NCBI RefSeq assembly: GCF_021018805.1
Contig: NC_086259.1
Span: 15,643,501 to 15,707,500, forward strand
DNA: 64,000 bases
From: Prinia subflava
Taxonomy: Eukaryota; Chordata; Aves; Passeriformes; Cisticolidae
Direction: 5' to 3'
Part shown: piece by piece, positions 37,540-48,890 of the stretch
How the letters are laid out: every line of letters starts with the position of its first letter
How positions within the stretch are numbered: the stretch's first letter is position 1
Notes under the pieces: generated by a model
The model's database searches: none
Seen by the model: the letters and a program-made list of their open reading frames with translations, nothing else
Told to the model about the DNA's origin: nothing
Position numbers and translations under genes: made by a program

Positions 37540-37870
37540 CCCTGACTCTAACCTTGAAAGGAAAAAGTTCCCACTTTATTAAAATGAATTTCGAAAGGGC
37601 CGCTCTGACAGCTGCATAATTAAATATTGGAGTGTCAGCGATAATTTATTCTGCTCGCATTTGGTGGTCAGAGCCTGCTCACTGTAGGGTCAGCAAGCAC
37701 AGTGACAGAGCCAAGGATACACTGGATTACGGGGCCCTTTAGCCGTGCCACTGAAAGGAGAGACTGTAATTTTTATTTAAATAGAGAAAACAAAGCAGCA
37801 AGGAGGTGAGCAGGCTGTGAAATGCTCTCAGGAGCTGCCTGACAAAAATTGTGAGGGATAACGTTGGAAC
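37540..37870. promoter_or_regulatory. Candidate conserved element with TALE/homeodomain words
   Basis: AATTTCGAAAGGGCCGCTC is followed by TGACAGCTGCATAATTAAAT, which combines a TALE-type TGACAG word, an E-box CAGCTG and TAATTA. Next come GTGTCAGCGATAATTTATT and GCTCGCATTTGG, then GGATTACGGGGCCC and AGCCGTGCC about 100 bases further. CpGs are isolated but regular. No open frame of note is present. Function is inferred from motif content. Confidence 0.35.
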
Positions 37871-38749
37871 TTGTGCTGAAACTCTGCTTTGTCTGGCTCC
37901 AGGCACTGCGATTTTTTCCAGCCTTGCCTCTTTTGGGATCCAGCTCGCCTGCTAGGACCAGCTCCTGCTTTCCTCTGTAACAAACACTCTAGGAATTAAC
38001 CCAGCAACAGTCCATACAGTGTGCACCCCCACTCATAAACAGCTTGCTGTAAAATGATGTAAATGGCCTTGAATATGTATGAAACAAGTGGAGATAGAGA
38101 GTGTAGAGAGTTCAAACTGATCCCGTTAGCATTCCAAGGGAAACACCAGCCATGAATATTCTTTTCAGAGGGCAGTGGCTGCTGGAAATCAACATCTAAC
38201 AAGCAGTTTTCCCAGAAGAAGTTCAAATAAAATGGCTATGTGCCCTTATGCCCAGTCAGAAGGCAGGAAAGGTCACGCTGGGAGCAGGGCTTTCAGCTGA
38301 TGGGCATCTCCTTTGGAGGAGGTTGTTGGGACAAGGCTGTCGCTTTTCACTCTGAGGTTGCTGATAATTGAAGCTGACATACCAAAAATATACCCTTTTT
38401 GCACACAAACCAGTCTTTCAGCAAAAGCACATTGCTCACACAAACAAAATAATTTGCAAAGGCATTTTGTTTTCCTCTTTCTTGCCTCAGCTATGAGACA
38501 CTTATTCCCCACATTTTCTTTGGAACCTGCTTGAGTGGATGTGTTACTAGAGCTCAGGTTTACTAGCTTTCATCTTAATATCATGTAGCTTTTGTAGAAT
38601 TTACTAAATTCCTTCAGCACCTTCCCAGTTACTGAATGAAAAGCTGAACTTATTATGAAGGATGAATTCTGGTTTTGTGGCTCAAACACTGGATGTGAAC
38701 ACAGTGTCCTCAGCTCAGTTTTTAAACTACCTTTAAACTATGAGCCAGA
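37871..38749. other. Non-coding DNA, nothing recognised
   Basis: Mixed-composition sequence with only short motif-free open frames (76-79 codons). No repeat family identified before the SINE relic. Confidence 0.5.
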
Positions 38750-38835
38750 AGGTCTCTCTGTGACTCAGTTCCTCTTCTGTAAAATGGGAATAACAGTGCA
38801 TTTCATGGGATTGCTGTGAAAATAAATACTTCAGT
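38750..38835 (+). mobile_element. MIR-type SINE relic
   Basis: 'ctctctgtgactcagttcct' followed by 'tctgtaaaatgggaataaca' and 'catgggattgctgtgaaaat' parallels the MIR stretch 'ctctgtgcctcagtttcctc', 'tctgtaaaatggggataata', 'catagggttgttgtgaggat' in the same order and spacing. MIR elements are tRNA-derived CORE-SINEs mobilised by L2. They are ancient in amniotes and sparse in birds. The tRNA-derived head is not recognisable here. Good preservation of such an old copy would be unusual without constraint. Confidence 0.75.
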
Positions 38836-39539
38836 GTTTATACTCAGTTTTTATCTTGCTGAGCATAAAAGAAAATCCCTACTTGTGTTTCTGCCTTCTT
38901 GCTTGAAGAAAGACCATGAAAGCATCTTTGTCTGCTTGATGTCAAGATACAGACTCTTAAAATGACACTTGAGCATCTTTAATGTAATTCTTTGGACTCC
39001 AGACAGGCATAGTTCTGTTGCTTAGATCTCCGTACCCGCCTATGCCTCTCCTGGTTACATTTGCTGCATGTTTGTAATGCAGAATGTTCTCTCTCCACAT
39101 GGGAAAGATGTGTTGGTTGTATGACATTTTTCTCCCATTGAACAGGCATGTTCAAATATGTTCTGAAACGTTTTGGGTTTTTTTTTCCTAAATTTGATGG
39201 TCAGGTGGAGAGGGAGAAGGAGCTTTTAGTGTTCCTATTTAGAAGCAGCAAACAAATATCCATGCTGTCCTGTGAAGACAGACATATAGTTGTGCCTGGT
39301 GTTAGATTTCTGTTTTCCTATTTTTTTGGCTTGTCTGGAAATCTCTAATTCTGCCAGAGTGGCTGCAGTGCACGCTGCAATCACACGGAGCTATCTTTGA
39401 AAAACCAGATTTTTAAAAATTTCTCTTTTTTGTTCAAGTAATTGCTGCTGCGCAGGGTTTTGCACCAGTACAGCTGGAGCCATTTGTGGGTGGGTGTCAG
39501 AGTGCCCAGCTGGCCCAGCTGTGGGCACTGGGGTGTAGC
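38836..39539. other. Non-coding DNA, nothing recognised
   Basis: T-rich, mixed sequence without exon or repeat calls. Confidence 0.5.
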
Positions 39540-39630
39540 TGGTCCCAGTGTGGGGAAGAGCTGCAGCAGGGATGAGAAATCAGCGCGCGAGGCCTGGGGA
39601 ACGCGCCGGGCATCCGTCATTGTCAGTCCA
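39540..39630. promoter_or_regulatory. Short CpG cluster
   Basis: CAGCGCGCGAGG and AACGCGCCGGGCATCCG place about eight CpGs in 40 bases (39580-39618), in a region otherwise low in CpG. No exon or promoter element was identified. It could be the core of a small regulatory element extending to about 39830. Confidence 0.3.
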
Positions 39631-41189
39631 GTCAGGCTGGGGACAGGGCTGTGGTTTAAAAATGATAACCAAGCTTCATAAATCAGAATGCTACCGCTGC
39701 AGTCAAACTTCCTTGGAAAGTCTTTGAATTTGGGTAGTGCATACTAATAAATGAGCGCTGGCTGCCTGCACCAGGCAAGGCTGCTCCTCAAGGATGGAGG
39801 AGCAGCTTCCGTCGGCAGCAGGGACACGCTGGTGGTGACTAAAACAAGCTGTCCCTCCAGAAAGGGGGAAGGCAGAGGGATTAGAAGTTGACCTAATATT
39901 TTTTGGCTTTCAAGATAAACTTCATGGGCCTGATTATGCAGAAAGTATTAGGCCGTGGCAGGGAGCCAGGGGGTGAAGTCCTGGTGCGGCCGGAGTCAGT
40001 GGCAAGACTCCCATCAGTTCTGCAGGATGAGGATTTCATCCAAAGTTCACAGTGGGATAATTAGTGTCAGCTCAGTACTAGTAAAACACAAGTAAATCTG
40101 TCCTGCTTTTAGCTCACAAACTTTTACAAACAGCTAAAGGCTTAGCTGGAGTTGTTTTTATTTCACTTTGAGATACAAACCCTCAGCAGCAGAACTTTAA
40201 AATGAGAGCCCGTAATTACTTTCATACCATGCTCATTGCTCTGAGAGTGGGAAATTTCCTCTGGATCCACTGACCTTCAAAACAACGGGAGGAATGATAT
40301 TAAAAACGTGGTGTTAAAGATGGTAACTGTGAATTAACATCCCAAACTCCATTTCAGCATTGCTGTTTTGAGCTTTGTGTGGCAGGCAGGCGGCTGCTCG
40401 GCTCACACAATATCCCAGGGATTTCCCTGGGACTCTGCATGTCAACAGTAATCTATCTTCATGCTACATGATTCAGGATCAGGTCATTAGTTTATACTTA
40501 GAATTAAATATTCAGTTTGATTTTAGCTCTGTGAAATGAGAGCCGAATATATAACACCTGATTTCAGAGAGCCTTGTAGTTTTGCAAGGCTCTAAAATCC
40601 ATGGACACACAGAAACTGCTTTTACTTCTCTGCCCCTGAAATGATTATAGCTGGAATGTTATAGAGATTACAGTTTTCTTTAGATGTCTTGGATTATTTT
40701 CTAAATCCATTTCTAACCCCATTTCTCTGTGGCACTTAAATAAATGAGAAGAAATGAAAGATTTCTAATTTCTAAGAGAAAATGCAAAATTATTTCCTAA
40801 GCGCCTCCTTTCATCCTCTCAGATTTCCTCAGAAAAAGAATATGATGACATCCTGATAGCTATGAAACCAAAAGAGAGCTGATTTGTACTTTGTAGGGAA
40901 ATATGGCCTGAAATTACATGTCTAATGTGTGGCAATTTTTAGCTGAATATCTGTGCCTGGTTTCCTAGTAGAGCAGACTTTGTGTTGGACACACACAGAC
41001 TGAACTGAGTAATTTTAATTTAATTGAATCTTTTATGTAGGCATTTTCCTTCTAGGGAACCTTGGCTAGTTATTCGTTTGTGAAACTTGCAATAAAATAG
41101 GAAGACAGCTCGTCAGGGATGGAAGGAAGGGGTAATATTTAAATTATGCTGACTTTGAAGACATTGCTTTTGATCCAGTCCTCGATTTA
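39631..41189. other. Non-coding DNA, possibly regulatory in parts
   Basis: No frame reaching 60 codons lies between about 39680 and 43310, the longest such gap in the window. Patches such as 39880-39960 (CTAATATTTTTTGGC, GATTATGCAG, TTAGGCCGTGG) and 40200-40330 (GTAATTAC, AACAACGGGAGG, AAAACGTGGTG) look like conserved-element sequence. No repeat family was recognised. Confidence 0.45.
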
Positions 41190-41205
41190 AATATATATAT
41201 ATATA
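41190..41205. repeat. Short (AT)8 microsatellite
   Basis: Eight AT units sit directly after CGATTTAA. Confidence 0.9.
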
Positions 41206-41940
41206 CAGGTGTTTAGTATTTAAAGATTCCTTTCTGTCACTACTTTTTTCCCCAAAACACTTATTCTGTAGATGCCTGAGAGATAATTATGTCTCATCCA
41301 GGTTACTGGTGGGGACAAGGATGCACAGTTCAGCATTGTATTTCCTCACCTTCTTTGTTTAATTTGTCTAATTGCTTTGGATGCCTTTTTTTTCCCTTTA
41401 AAGGAAGGCCACCTAAAATATCTTTAAATAATCACGGTTAATCTAGTGCAAGAAAGGCAATCACAGCACTTGTGCATTCAGGCCTTTAGCTGAATCAGTT
41501 CCTGAACAAATAAAGCCCCATTCTGCGAGACAAACCTTGGCTTTTTAAAGCCTTTCTGGAGTTATCACAGGGTGGAAATGTGATGAGTTAAAAAGCAACA
41601 CCAGAACTACGCGGTTGGGTGAGCAGGTAAATCAAGATAGGTTTTGTCTGGAGTCTAATTCAAAGGGAGGTAGATTCCCTGCTGTGAAACTGGAAAGTTT
41701 CCGTTCTTAAAGTTTTTGTGAATTGCTTTTAATTTCCCTAATTTTAGAAGAAACCTTTAACAGAAAGTGTCTGCCAGCAGAAAATTACCATATTGAGCTG
41801 GGGGAAGCACAGAGTTCATCCTCCCTGGGCTGACCCTGCTCTGTTTACTCTGCTGGGGTAGGAGCAGTGGCTGGCCAAGCTCTGCTAGGCAGAGTGTATT
41901 ACCCTGTCAGGGAGAGGCCAGGCTGCTGGATTCACCCTGA
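41206..41940. other. Non-coding DNA, nothing recognised
   Basis: No open frame, exon or repeat call. Isolated CpGs at 41527 (TCTGCGAGAC) and 41610 (CTACGCGGTTGG) are the only marked feature. Confidence 0.5.
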
Positions 41941-42190
41941 ACAAATTACATACCTCACTACATCTCCGAGCAAGGTAGCAGGGTGATAACTCAGTCTAAG
42001 CACCATTCACTCTTCTATTACCTTCATAACCAAGGTCATACTAATCAACTCAATTACCAGTCCTCTTGGACATTTTCATAATGTTTTCTGCTAGTTGCTC
42101 TCCTGTGAAAATCTCCCGGTCTAAGCAAATTAATGCCATTTTTATAACTATCTGCATTTCAGGTACAGTGATCATCTTTCAAAAGGCTGC
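41941..42190. promoter_or_regulatory. Candidate conserved non-coding element
   Basis: The sequence is even-textured and free of repeats and open frames. It carries CTCCGAGCAAGG, ATAACCAAGGTCA (nuclear-receptor-type half-site AAGGTCA), ACTCAATTACC, CTCCCGGTCTAAG and AAATTAATGCC. It lies in the frame-poor interval 39680-43310. The evidence is only textural, so confidence is low. Confidence 0.28.
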
Positions 42191-44518
42191 TTCATGGCAA
42201 CAAATACCAGCCAAATGTTAGAAAAACAAGGATAGTCAGCTGTGCTCTTATCTTGACCTCCTTTATTGTGAAAGCTAGTTTAAATATACCTTAAAACAAA
42301 GACATTGTGTCAGAAATGAAGGATGTGTGTTACTGCAGCTTTTAAGAATCTTCAGGTCATACAGGAGGGCTGATCAGGAAGCCTGGTTTTATGTGTTGTT
42401 TAATTTTTGGAAAATTCTTTAAATGTCACATTCCATGTTCCAAATGCAAAGGTAGTCTTAGATTATCTTTCTTTAAAACTTTTCACAAATTTAATCTATC
42501 TCCCTAATATTTATTATTTCTCTGAATGTTATTATCAAAACTTCTCTCTACGCAGGATTTTAATATAAATACTAATGCCTAAATATTTAATTTGGAAATT
42601 TCTAATATTTGCACAGCCACATCTTTTAAAGTCTCCACAAAGTATTATGGCACAGGGAAAAACAATCAGGGGAAACTAATTCCTTGTTAATTTAGATTTC
42701 TTCAGGGCTAAATTGTTCCCTAAGGCAGATTTTCCCAGTGGAGAAATTAATTTGGTTCCTCTGTGGGACTTTAGTGTTCAGAGGAATAAACACTTTTTAT
42801 TCCTCCTAATTCTCTGTGGGAGCTGTTGAGACACAGCTCTGGAGCCTTGCCCTTGATTCCTTTGGGTACAGATATTTCATTTCCCATAGACCCAAGTCTC
42901 CTGTAACCCCCCACAAAAAATGCTTTCAGTTGAGTCTGGTTCCTACTAACTTATTTTGAAACGGGCTCAGTGAATTTACAGGGGGTGTATGTTACTCTTG
43001 TCAGGCTGGACCCAGTTTTGTGTAAAGTGGTTTAGCTCATCCCTACACCCTCAAAGTTCAAGGCAGCAAACGAATTCACTCTGCTCCAGGATCCTCTCAA
43101 AAATTTGTCACCTCTATAAAACAAGACCTGCCTTAAAAATTAAAGTGTTTAAAAAGCAGCATTTCTAAACCCCTACTGAAAGCAGCCCTTCTGCAGAGGC
43201 ATGAAAAAATTCATCATTTTTGCAATGAGGAGAAGGTGAGAGACTGCCAGGCAGTTTGTGTAACGTGGCTACCCTGGCCCAACAGCCTGGAGAGTTTTAG
43301 CTACTTAATGTTTTATTGTATATATGATGTCCCATACACTGAACTGTGAAGCTCAGTGGTTCCTGGAATATTAAATTGATATTGTAGCAGCTTGAAAACT
43401 GACCTGCAGTAAATATGTTTTTGTTCTGCGTTTGCGCTGTGGCTGTCAGCATTTAGCAAGGTGACAGGCTCCAGGAAAATGGAAAATTTCTTTCCTGGAA
43501 AGCAGCGTGGAACTAGAAATGTTGTCAAGAAGGGTTTAAAAGATGAACTCCTAGATGCCTGTATTAATCAAGGCTCCTCTGGACACAGGTAACTTTTATT
43601 CACCTGGTTCTGGATGCACAAGGGTTTGATGGATGCTTTGTGGAAGGGGCTGGGATTGGTTCCAGGGTTTTTTGGGTGCTTTACTGAAAGTTTGGTATAA
43701 AAAATAACATTAAAGCAAAACTTATTCTGTGCTAGGTCTTGAGGTGTGATAATAATATGGACAAAACCAAGGATGTTGCAATCCCCTGATTTACTCTTTC
43801 ACATACTAGTCATGCGTTTGTCCCCCTTAAATGGACTCTGTTTTTCTGCCTCACTTTTTTGTCTCTGTTCAGCAGTGTCTGTGCTTTAATTCAAATGTGA
43901 ACTTTCATTACTGTCTGTGCCCCAAAGGAGGTGTTCGCTGTTGTTAATAATGCAGAAGATTTTAATTTATGCTGCATCCAATGTAAAAATCACAGTACCC
44001 CTGCTGCTAGGAGCACATTTCCGTCCCCTCATACAAACTGGTTGTTCTGTGTTTAATTCTGCTAACACTCTGCCAGCTTTTCTTAGTTTTTTGATAAAGT
44101 TGACCAGAAGTCATTTTACTTTTGTAGCCTTTATGCTGATGTATAATTCTCTTTTATTGATCAGTCCTCAGCATATGACTATAATCATTTTGAGTGCAAT
44201 AAGCAATGTTATGAAGGATTTTGCTTCTTCATTCTGTTTGTTTGAAGTCTCAACTGTAGGGCCAATTTTCACATTCCTTAAAGAAAGAATTGCTAAAATA
44301 AATTCAATCACAGAAGCTTTTAAAATTTGAAATCCCAGGAAGCTAATTAGCATTTCCTTTTAAGACTGCTTCCTGCTTTTTTATGTACATATAGATTTGG
44401 ACCTCAGATGGGCTTGGCACCTTTCCAACATCAAGATAGGTAATTTCTTTCTGATTTTTTTTTATTTTGCCCTGCAGAGCATTAAGTATTTGCAGAACAT
44501 TATGGCAACTAAAAAAAC
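42191..44518. other. Non-coding A/T-rich DNA
   Basis: No exon or repeat is recognised. A hydrophobic 137-codon frame (43917-44330 plus) begins at GTG and has no family resemblance, and I do not regard it as a gene. Confidence 0.5.
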
Positions 44519-44539
44519 AAACAACAACAACAACAACAA
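44519..44539. repeat. Short (CAA)n microsatellite
   Basis: About six CAA/ACA units follow a seven-A run. Confidence 0.9.
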
Positions 44540-44739
44540 AAGGGCAAAAAGTCCATCATTGTTCCCTTTTTTCCCCCTACTATGCAGCAATTATTTATTA
44601 ACATGGTACTTTAAAATTTGTGGATGTGTTGTTTTGCTTCATAGTCAGGTGATAAAGCCATACAAAAGTACAGTGATATTGTGCAATCTGCCTGTTTTCC
44701 AGCAATAAATGCAGCATTTGGAAATGAAATATTTTTATA

Positions 44740-44960
44740 ATCCATGCATATTATAGTGCAGCAAGCTGCTCATTTGTTCCTGGGCTGGCTGGCAAACATT
44801 GCAATTGTGTGAGATACAGCATAAAATGCTGGCTACAACAGCTACACGATTAAATCTACACAGGAGCAGTATGATCTCTCAATAAATCACTGCACATCAC
44901 ATCCACTTTATAACCTTAAAGAGGTGCCAAGTAAAATGGAGACTTTGGTCACATAAATAA
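44740..44960. promoter_or_regulatory. Candidate conserved non-coding element
   Basis: Repeat-free sequence without a coding frame, carrying ATTGCAATTGTG (C/EBP- and E-box-like), GCTACACGATTAAATC, CTCAATAAATCACTG and CACTTTATAACC. It resembles conserved intergenic DNA, but nothing directly proves this. Confidence 0.25.
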
Positions 44961-45310
44961 TGAGAGATCCACGTTTCCTTCTCAAATCTGTATACTCAAA
45001 CAAAGGCCCAGGTTGAATGTTAATATCAGACTCTGGGTTTTTTTCTGGCTCTCACTCCCAGTGTAAAGTTGGTTTGCACAGTGTTTTTGCTTCCTTTAGG
45101 GTATGATCCACCTTAGGCTCTGCATCGAGCTTTTGCACCCGTGTGCACATTTTTATTTTTAAAGGAAGCATAGAGGCCTGTGAGCTGATGCAGAGCAGGG
45201 GGGGATAAGGGAATAATGAGGCAGGTTTTAATAAAGAAATCCTTCCCATGAGGGAGGAGAGGAGAGGACTGTGGCTTTAATAAAAGAAAGAAAAAATCTG
45301 CCAGCATCAA

Positions 45311-45335
45311 GAAAACAAACAAACAAACAAACAAA
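45311..45335. repeat. Short (AAAC)n microsatellite
   Basis: About six AAAC units. The Phe/Val/Cys/Leu-rich minus-strand frame here comes from the repeat. Confidence 0.92.
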
Positions 45336-48300
45336 TTTGAAGTTCAACTTGTACGCTTGAGATGCTTCCAAAGAGAAGTGTTTACAACCTTTGAAGAAAA
45401 TTGGGATTTTTGGTATTGACTGAAGGTCCTTGGAGTAAAGAAAGGGGGCTCCATTTAGTAGGATTCCCTGGAGTTGCTCTGTGGGACAGGAACGTAAACC
45501 AGCAAGTTCCTGCATCGTGTCATAGTTTAAAGTTTGAATAGGATAAACTTCAATACCAGCAGCCAGGCAAAGGATCTGTCCTGCACACGATTCACAGTTA
45601 TTTTTAAAAGTATCTATGACAGAATGCTGATAAATATCTGTATTATTAATGAGTCATGGTTCATGTTAACCAGATCTTTAGTGATATTTTCACTTCATAG
45701 ATATTCAAGTACTGGTGGGAAAATAGCTGATGATTGTCAGGTTTAGGTACACTTTCCATTTGCCTCACTGCTCTAAATCATTAGTCAAGTAGTATTTATA
45801 AACCTGTGCTCAGTAATTACAGTACTTTTCTTGAGATGGACCTTTCATCTGATATTCCCCAAGTCAGGGCACTCTCCTGACTCTGTGTTTTGTCATTTCT
45901 CACTCTTGCTGAAGGCAAGGCAAAAGGGCTTGGATGATATAAAACCTGCAGCACCAATACCTCCACATGTGAACGTTACCCAGCTCAGAGAACATTCCTG
46001 TGGTGGATTCACATGTGTGGTGCCATAACAGTAAATCACACTGTGGCTACATTGGAGGGGAAGAATTATTTTAAGGATTTCAGAATTTTTAATCTCAACC
46101 CATTTTTCTTTCAATAGCAAGTTGTGGTAGCTGGTATCCATGTCAGTACCCAAGCTGGGGTAGCTGCTGCATGTGACAGCTGCTGATGCTTCTTTTTCTG
46201 CCCTCACCCAAAGGAAAATAAAGCACCTGTAAGAAAAACCAGACATTGCTCTGCCATCCCAGAAAAGTTGTTTCATTCTACTTTTCCACAGCTAGACAAA
46301 CATCTCTATGCTATGATGGTAGGCTTCACCAAACTCATACCTGACTCAGGGCTCTGTAGGAGAGCAAAGGACTGCACATTTTAATGTCTTTTGGACCTTC
46401 TTGTTCCCTATGCCCCTTTCTTTTCCTTTTATTTTCACTCTTAATGGATTTTCACAGTATTTCTTTCATGAACGTAGAGAGTTGTGACAGGTTGATAACC
46501 CTGCATTGAGATTTTGGGTGCTGTAGATGCTCTGCAACTGGTCACTTTGACTCTGTGTCCCTTGTTTTAAGATTTTTAAGAACTGAAAAAAAAAATCCTG
46601 CTGCAGATGTGGCATTTTTGTTCGCAGTTTATCTTTCTGCCATGACTGTGGTTTCAGGTGGAGCCCTCTGACACTGCCTGCTTGGCAAGGGAATAAAAGG
46701 AGAGTTTCTGAGTGATGTTTCTCACATGCAGTATCTGCCTTTGGCATGCCTGCCCACGTGGGACTGATCTGGATTAAAGCCCTCCACAACTCTTGTTTGC
46801 TGTGTAGATCAGATTTTTTAGGTGACACGTTATCAGTTATGCATGAAGTGATGGATTCCTGCTTAATTCTGGTGGCTCCCAGCAGCAGAGTCCCTTGGTG
46901 CCCTTCATTTGCCTCAACGAGGGGAGTCACTGCGGTCATATGCAAATCCTGCCATAATTACCCACGACTTTCTTCCTTCCACACTGACTGGTCTCCAGGA
47001 AACTTCACCCATGAGCTTATCCCCGACCCAGAAGTGTTTCCTTTGCTCTCCAGAATCAGCACTGATTTTGTTCCAAAGCAGCTCTAAGCCCTGGTTTGGT
47101 CTGACAGCACAAAATCTTCTTCCTTTTGCAAACTACAGCCCAGCCCAAGCTGGTTTTCTAGGGCTGGTAATTTTATTTTCAATAATACAAGTCTAGAGGA
47201 TCTCAGGCCACCAGGACAACAGCACATCTCTACCCAAAGCAGAGGGGTAAATTTGGGATGGAGTAACCTTTATGTCTTGGTGAAGGGGTGAGTGTGTGAG
47301 GTTTGTGTCAGACTGGAAATGTGCCTGCAAATGGATGTTTCTGATGGGTAATAAAGTCACTTGAATGTACACTCACCCAAACTGGACACCATAAGTCAAA
47401 AGCGATGCTGTTTTAATGAGAGCTTTATAATTAGGTTGTTCATTTGCTGGGTGAAATTGTCATTAGTAAAGGAAGGTTTTATTAATTCACCTTTTTATAT
47501 AAAGAATATAATGAATCACTAGTATTCTTATAGATACAGACCATGATTATTTCTGCTTCCTGCCTTCCAAACATCTTGTTTCAAATTAGGTGTATCTGCT
47601 GTCTAAAACTAAATACAATGAATAGATGTATAATAAAATCTTTTAATTGTCTTAGCATATGTTGCTTTTATTAGGTGAGAATAATTGCATTCATGGGATC
47701 ACCTACAAAGTCCTTTAGAATATAAAATTGAAATGGCTTCACACTGAGTGCACAAGTCCTTCTGAGCCGTGCCATTTTCCCCTTCACTGCCTCTTGTCCC
47801 CCTTTCGCTGTAAAGTTCACATTGAAGTGTGACAAGAGACACTTGACAACTGACACATGCTGGATCTTATCAGCAGTGAGTGCAGTCATGGGCCCTGACT
47901 GAAGAGCGATTGTCATTTCTACACCATTTATTCCTCTCCTAGCCTCATTGCTTGCTTCCTTTCTGAGGAAATTTTCCCTGTTAAAGTACTGTACTTGTCG
48001 TTCTTTTTTGGTGCGTGTCTGTGGGGGTTTTTACTTTTTTTTTTCCCCCTCATGAAAGGATTTTGTTATGCATTCATCCTGTAGGCAAGCCTCTAACAGA
48101 CTTCCCCTAACCTCTTAGTGTCAGGACTGCTCTAAGCTGATTCAGGCTAATAAAAGCAACCCAACAAAGCTTTGATGGTGTCATTACATCTTCCTTAAAT
48201 CCCCTTCCTTGCTAACATCCAATAATTCTATTACCTCTAATCAATTCACAGGCTATTTTATTTGAAAGGAAGAGAAATCAACTTCAAACCATGCCGGTGC

Positions 48301-48659
48301 AGTTTGCCCAGCATTCACAGAAGGTGATGATGTTTCTGCCATGGCTTCAATTGACTCTTTAAGTGAGTTCTGGGCTATTGAGCAGTCCGAACTTTTATCT
48401 GTGCTCTGCCAGCCCAAGCCAACAACAGCAGAAAACAGACTGTTATTGCCTCTTGGAAGGTCTTCCACTTCTACATAACACTGTGTGTCATTTCTGTAGC
48501 TTAGATATTATAAGCAATAGATTATTTGAAAGTATTGAGTATAAAGCAAGGACTTTGCAGGAGTTTGACCATTCTGTTTTAAATTAATTGTCCCTGCAAT
48601 GCTTTGTATCGGAGCTCCCTTATTTCTCCTTTTTTGAATCCTTCCCCTATTGTTTCAAC
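45336..48659. other. Non-coding DNA, nothing recognised
   Basis: The longest frame is 159 codons on the minus strand (46466-46945), with chance-like composition and no motif. Stretches 47395-47530 (TTATAATTAGG, TTTATTAATTCACC) and 48175-48250 (AACATCCAATAATTC, CTCTAATCAATTC) look like homeodomain-site-rich conserved DNA, but this is weak. Confidence 0.5.
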
Positions 48660-48890
48660 TTCCCAGAGCTTTCACGCGTGCTCAGTCCCACCAGGGTGAT
48701 TGCTGGGGTTTGTCATTAATACCACAGAGACATCTGAGCAGGCTCTGAGGCCATGTTCATGCATCGTTGTCTGGCGGGGGTTGTGTCTGCCAAAGATCCT
48801 CTGGCCCCCGGCTCGCGTCAAGCGGCGCGTCACGATCGCTGTGACAGCGCTGCTGCCACCGCTGCCCAGCACAGCTCTGGCAAAATAAGC
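48660..48890. promoter_or_regulatory. CpG-dense island
   Basis: By eye about 14 CpGs in under 200 bases. The core at 48806-48840 reads CCCGGCTCGCG, CAAGCGGCGCGTC and ACGATCGCTG, with CACGCGTGC at the left edge. Neighbouring sequence is CpG-poor. Facing open frames of 62-66 codons cover it on both strands without family resemblance. It could be an enhancer or an orphan CpG island. Confidence 0.4.

Noticed and set aside
43917..44330. Hydrophobic 137-codon frame
   Set aside because: Starts at GTG, has no recognisable transmembrane family, and hydrophobicity follows from T-rich DNA.
46466..46945. 159-codon minus-strand frame
   Set aside because: No motif or family resemblance and no splice or promoter context.
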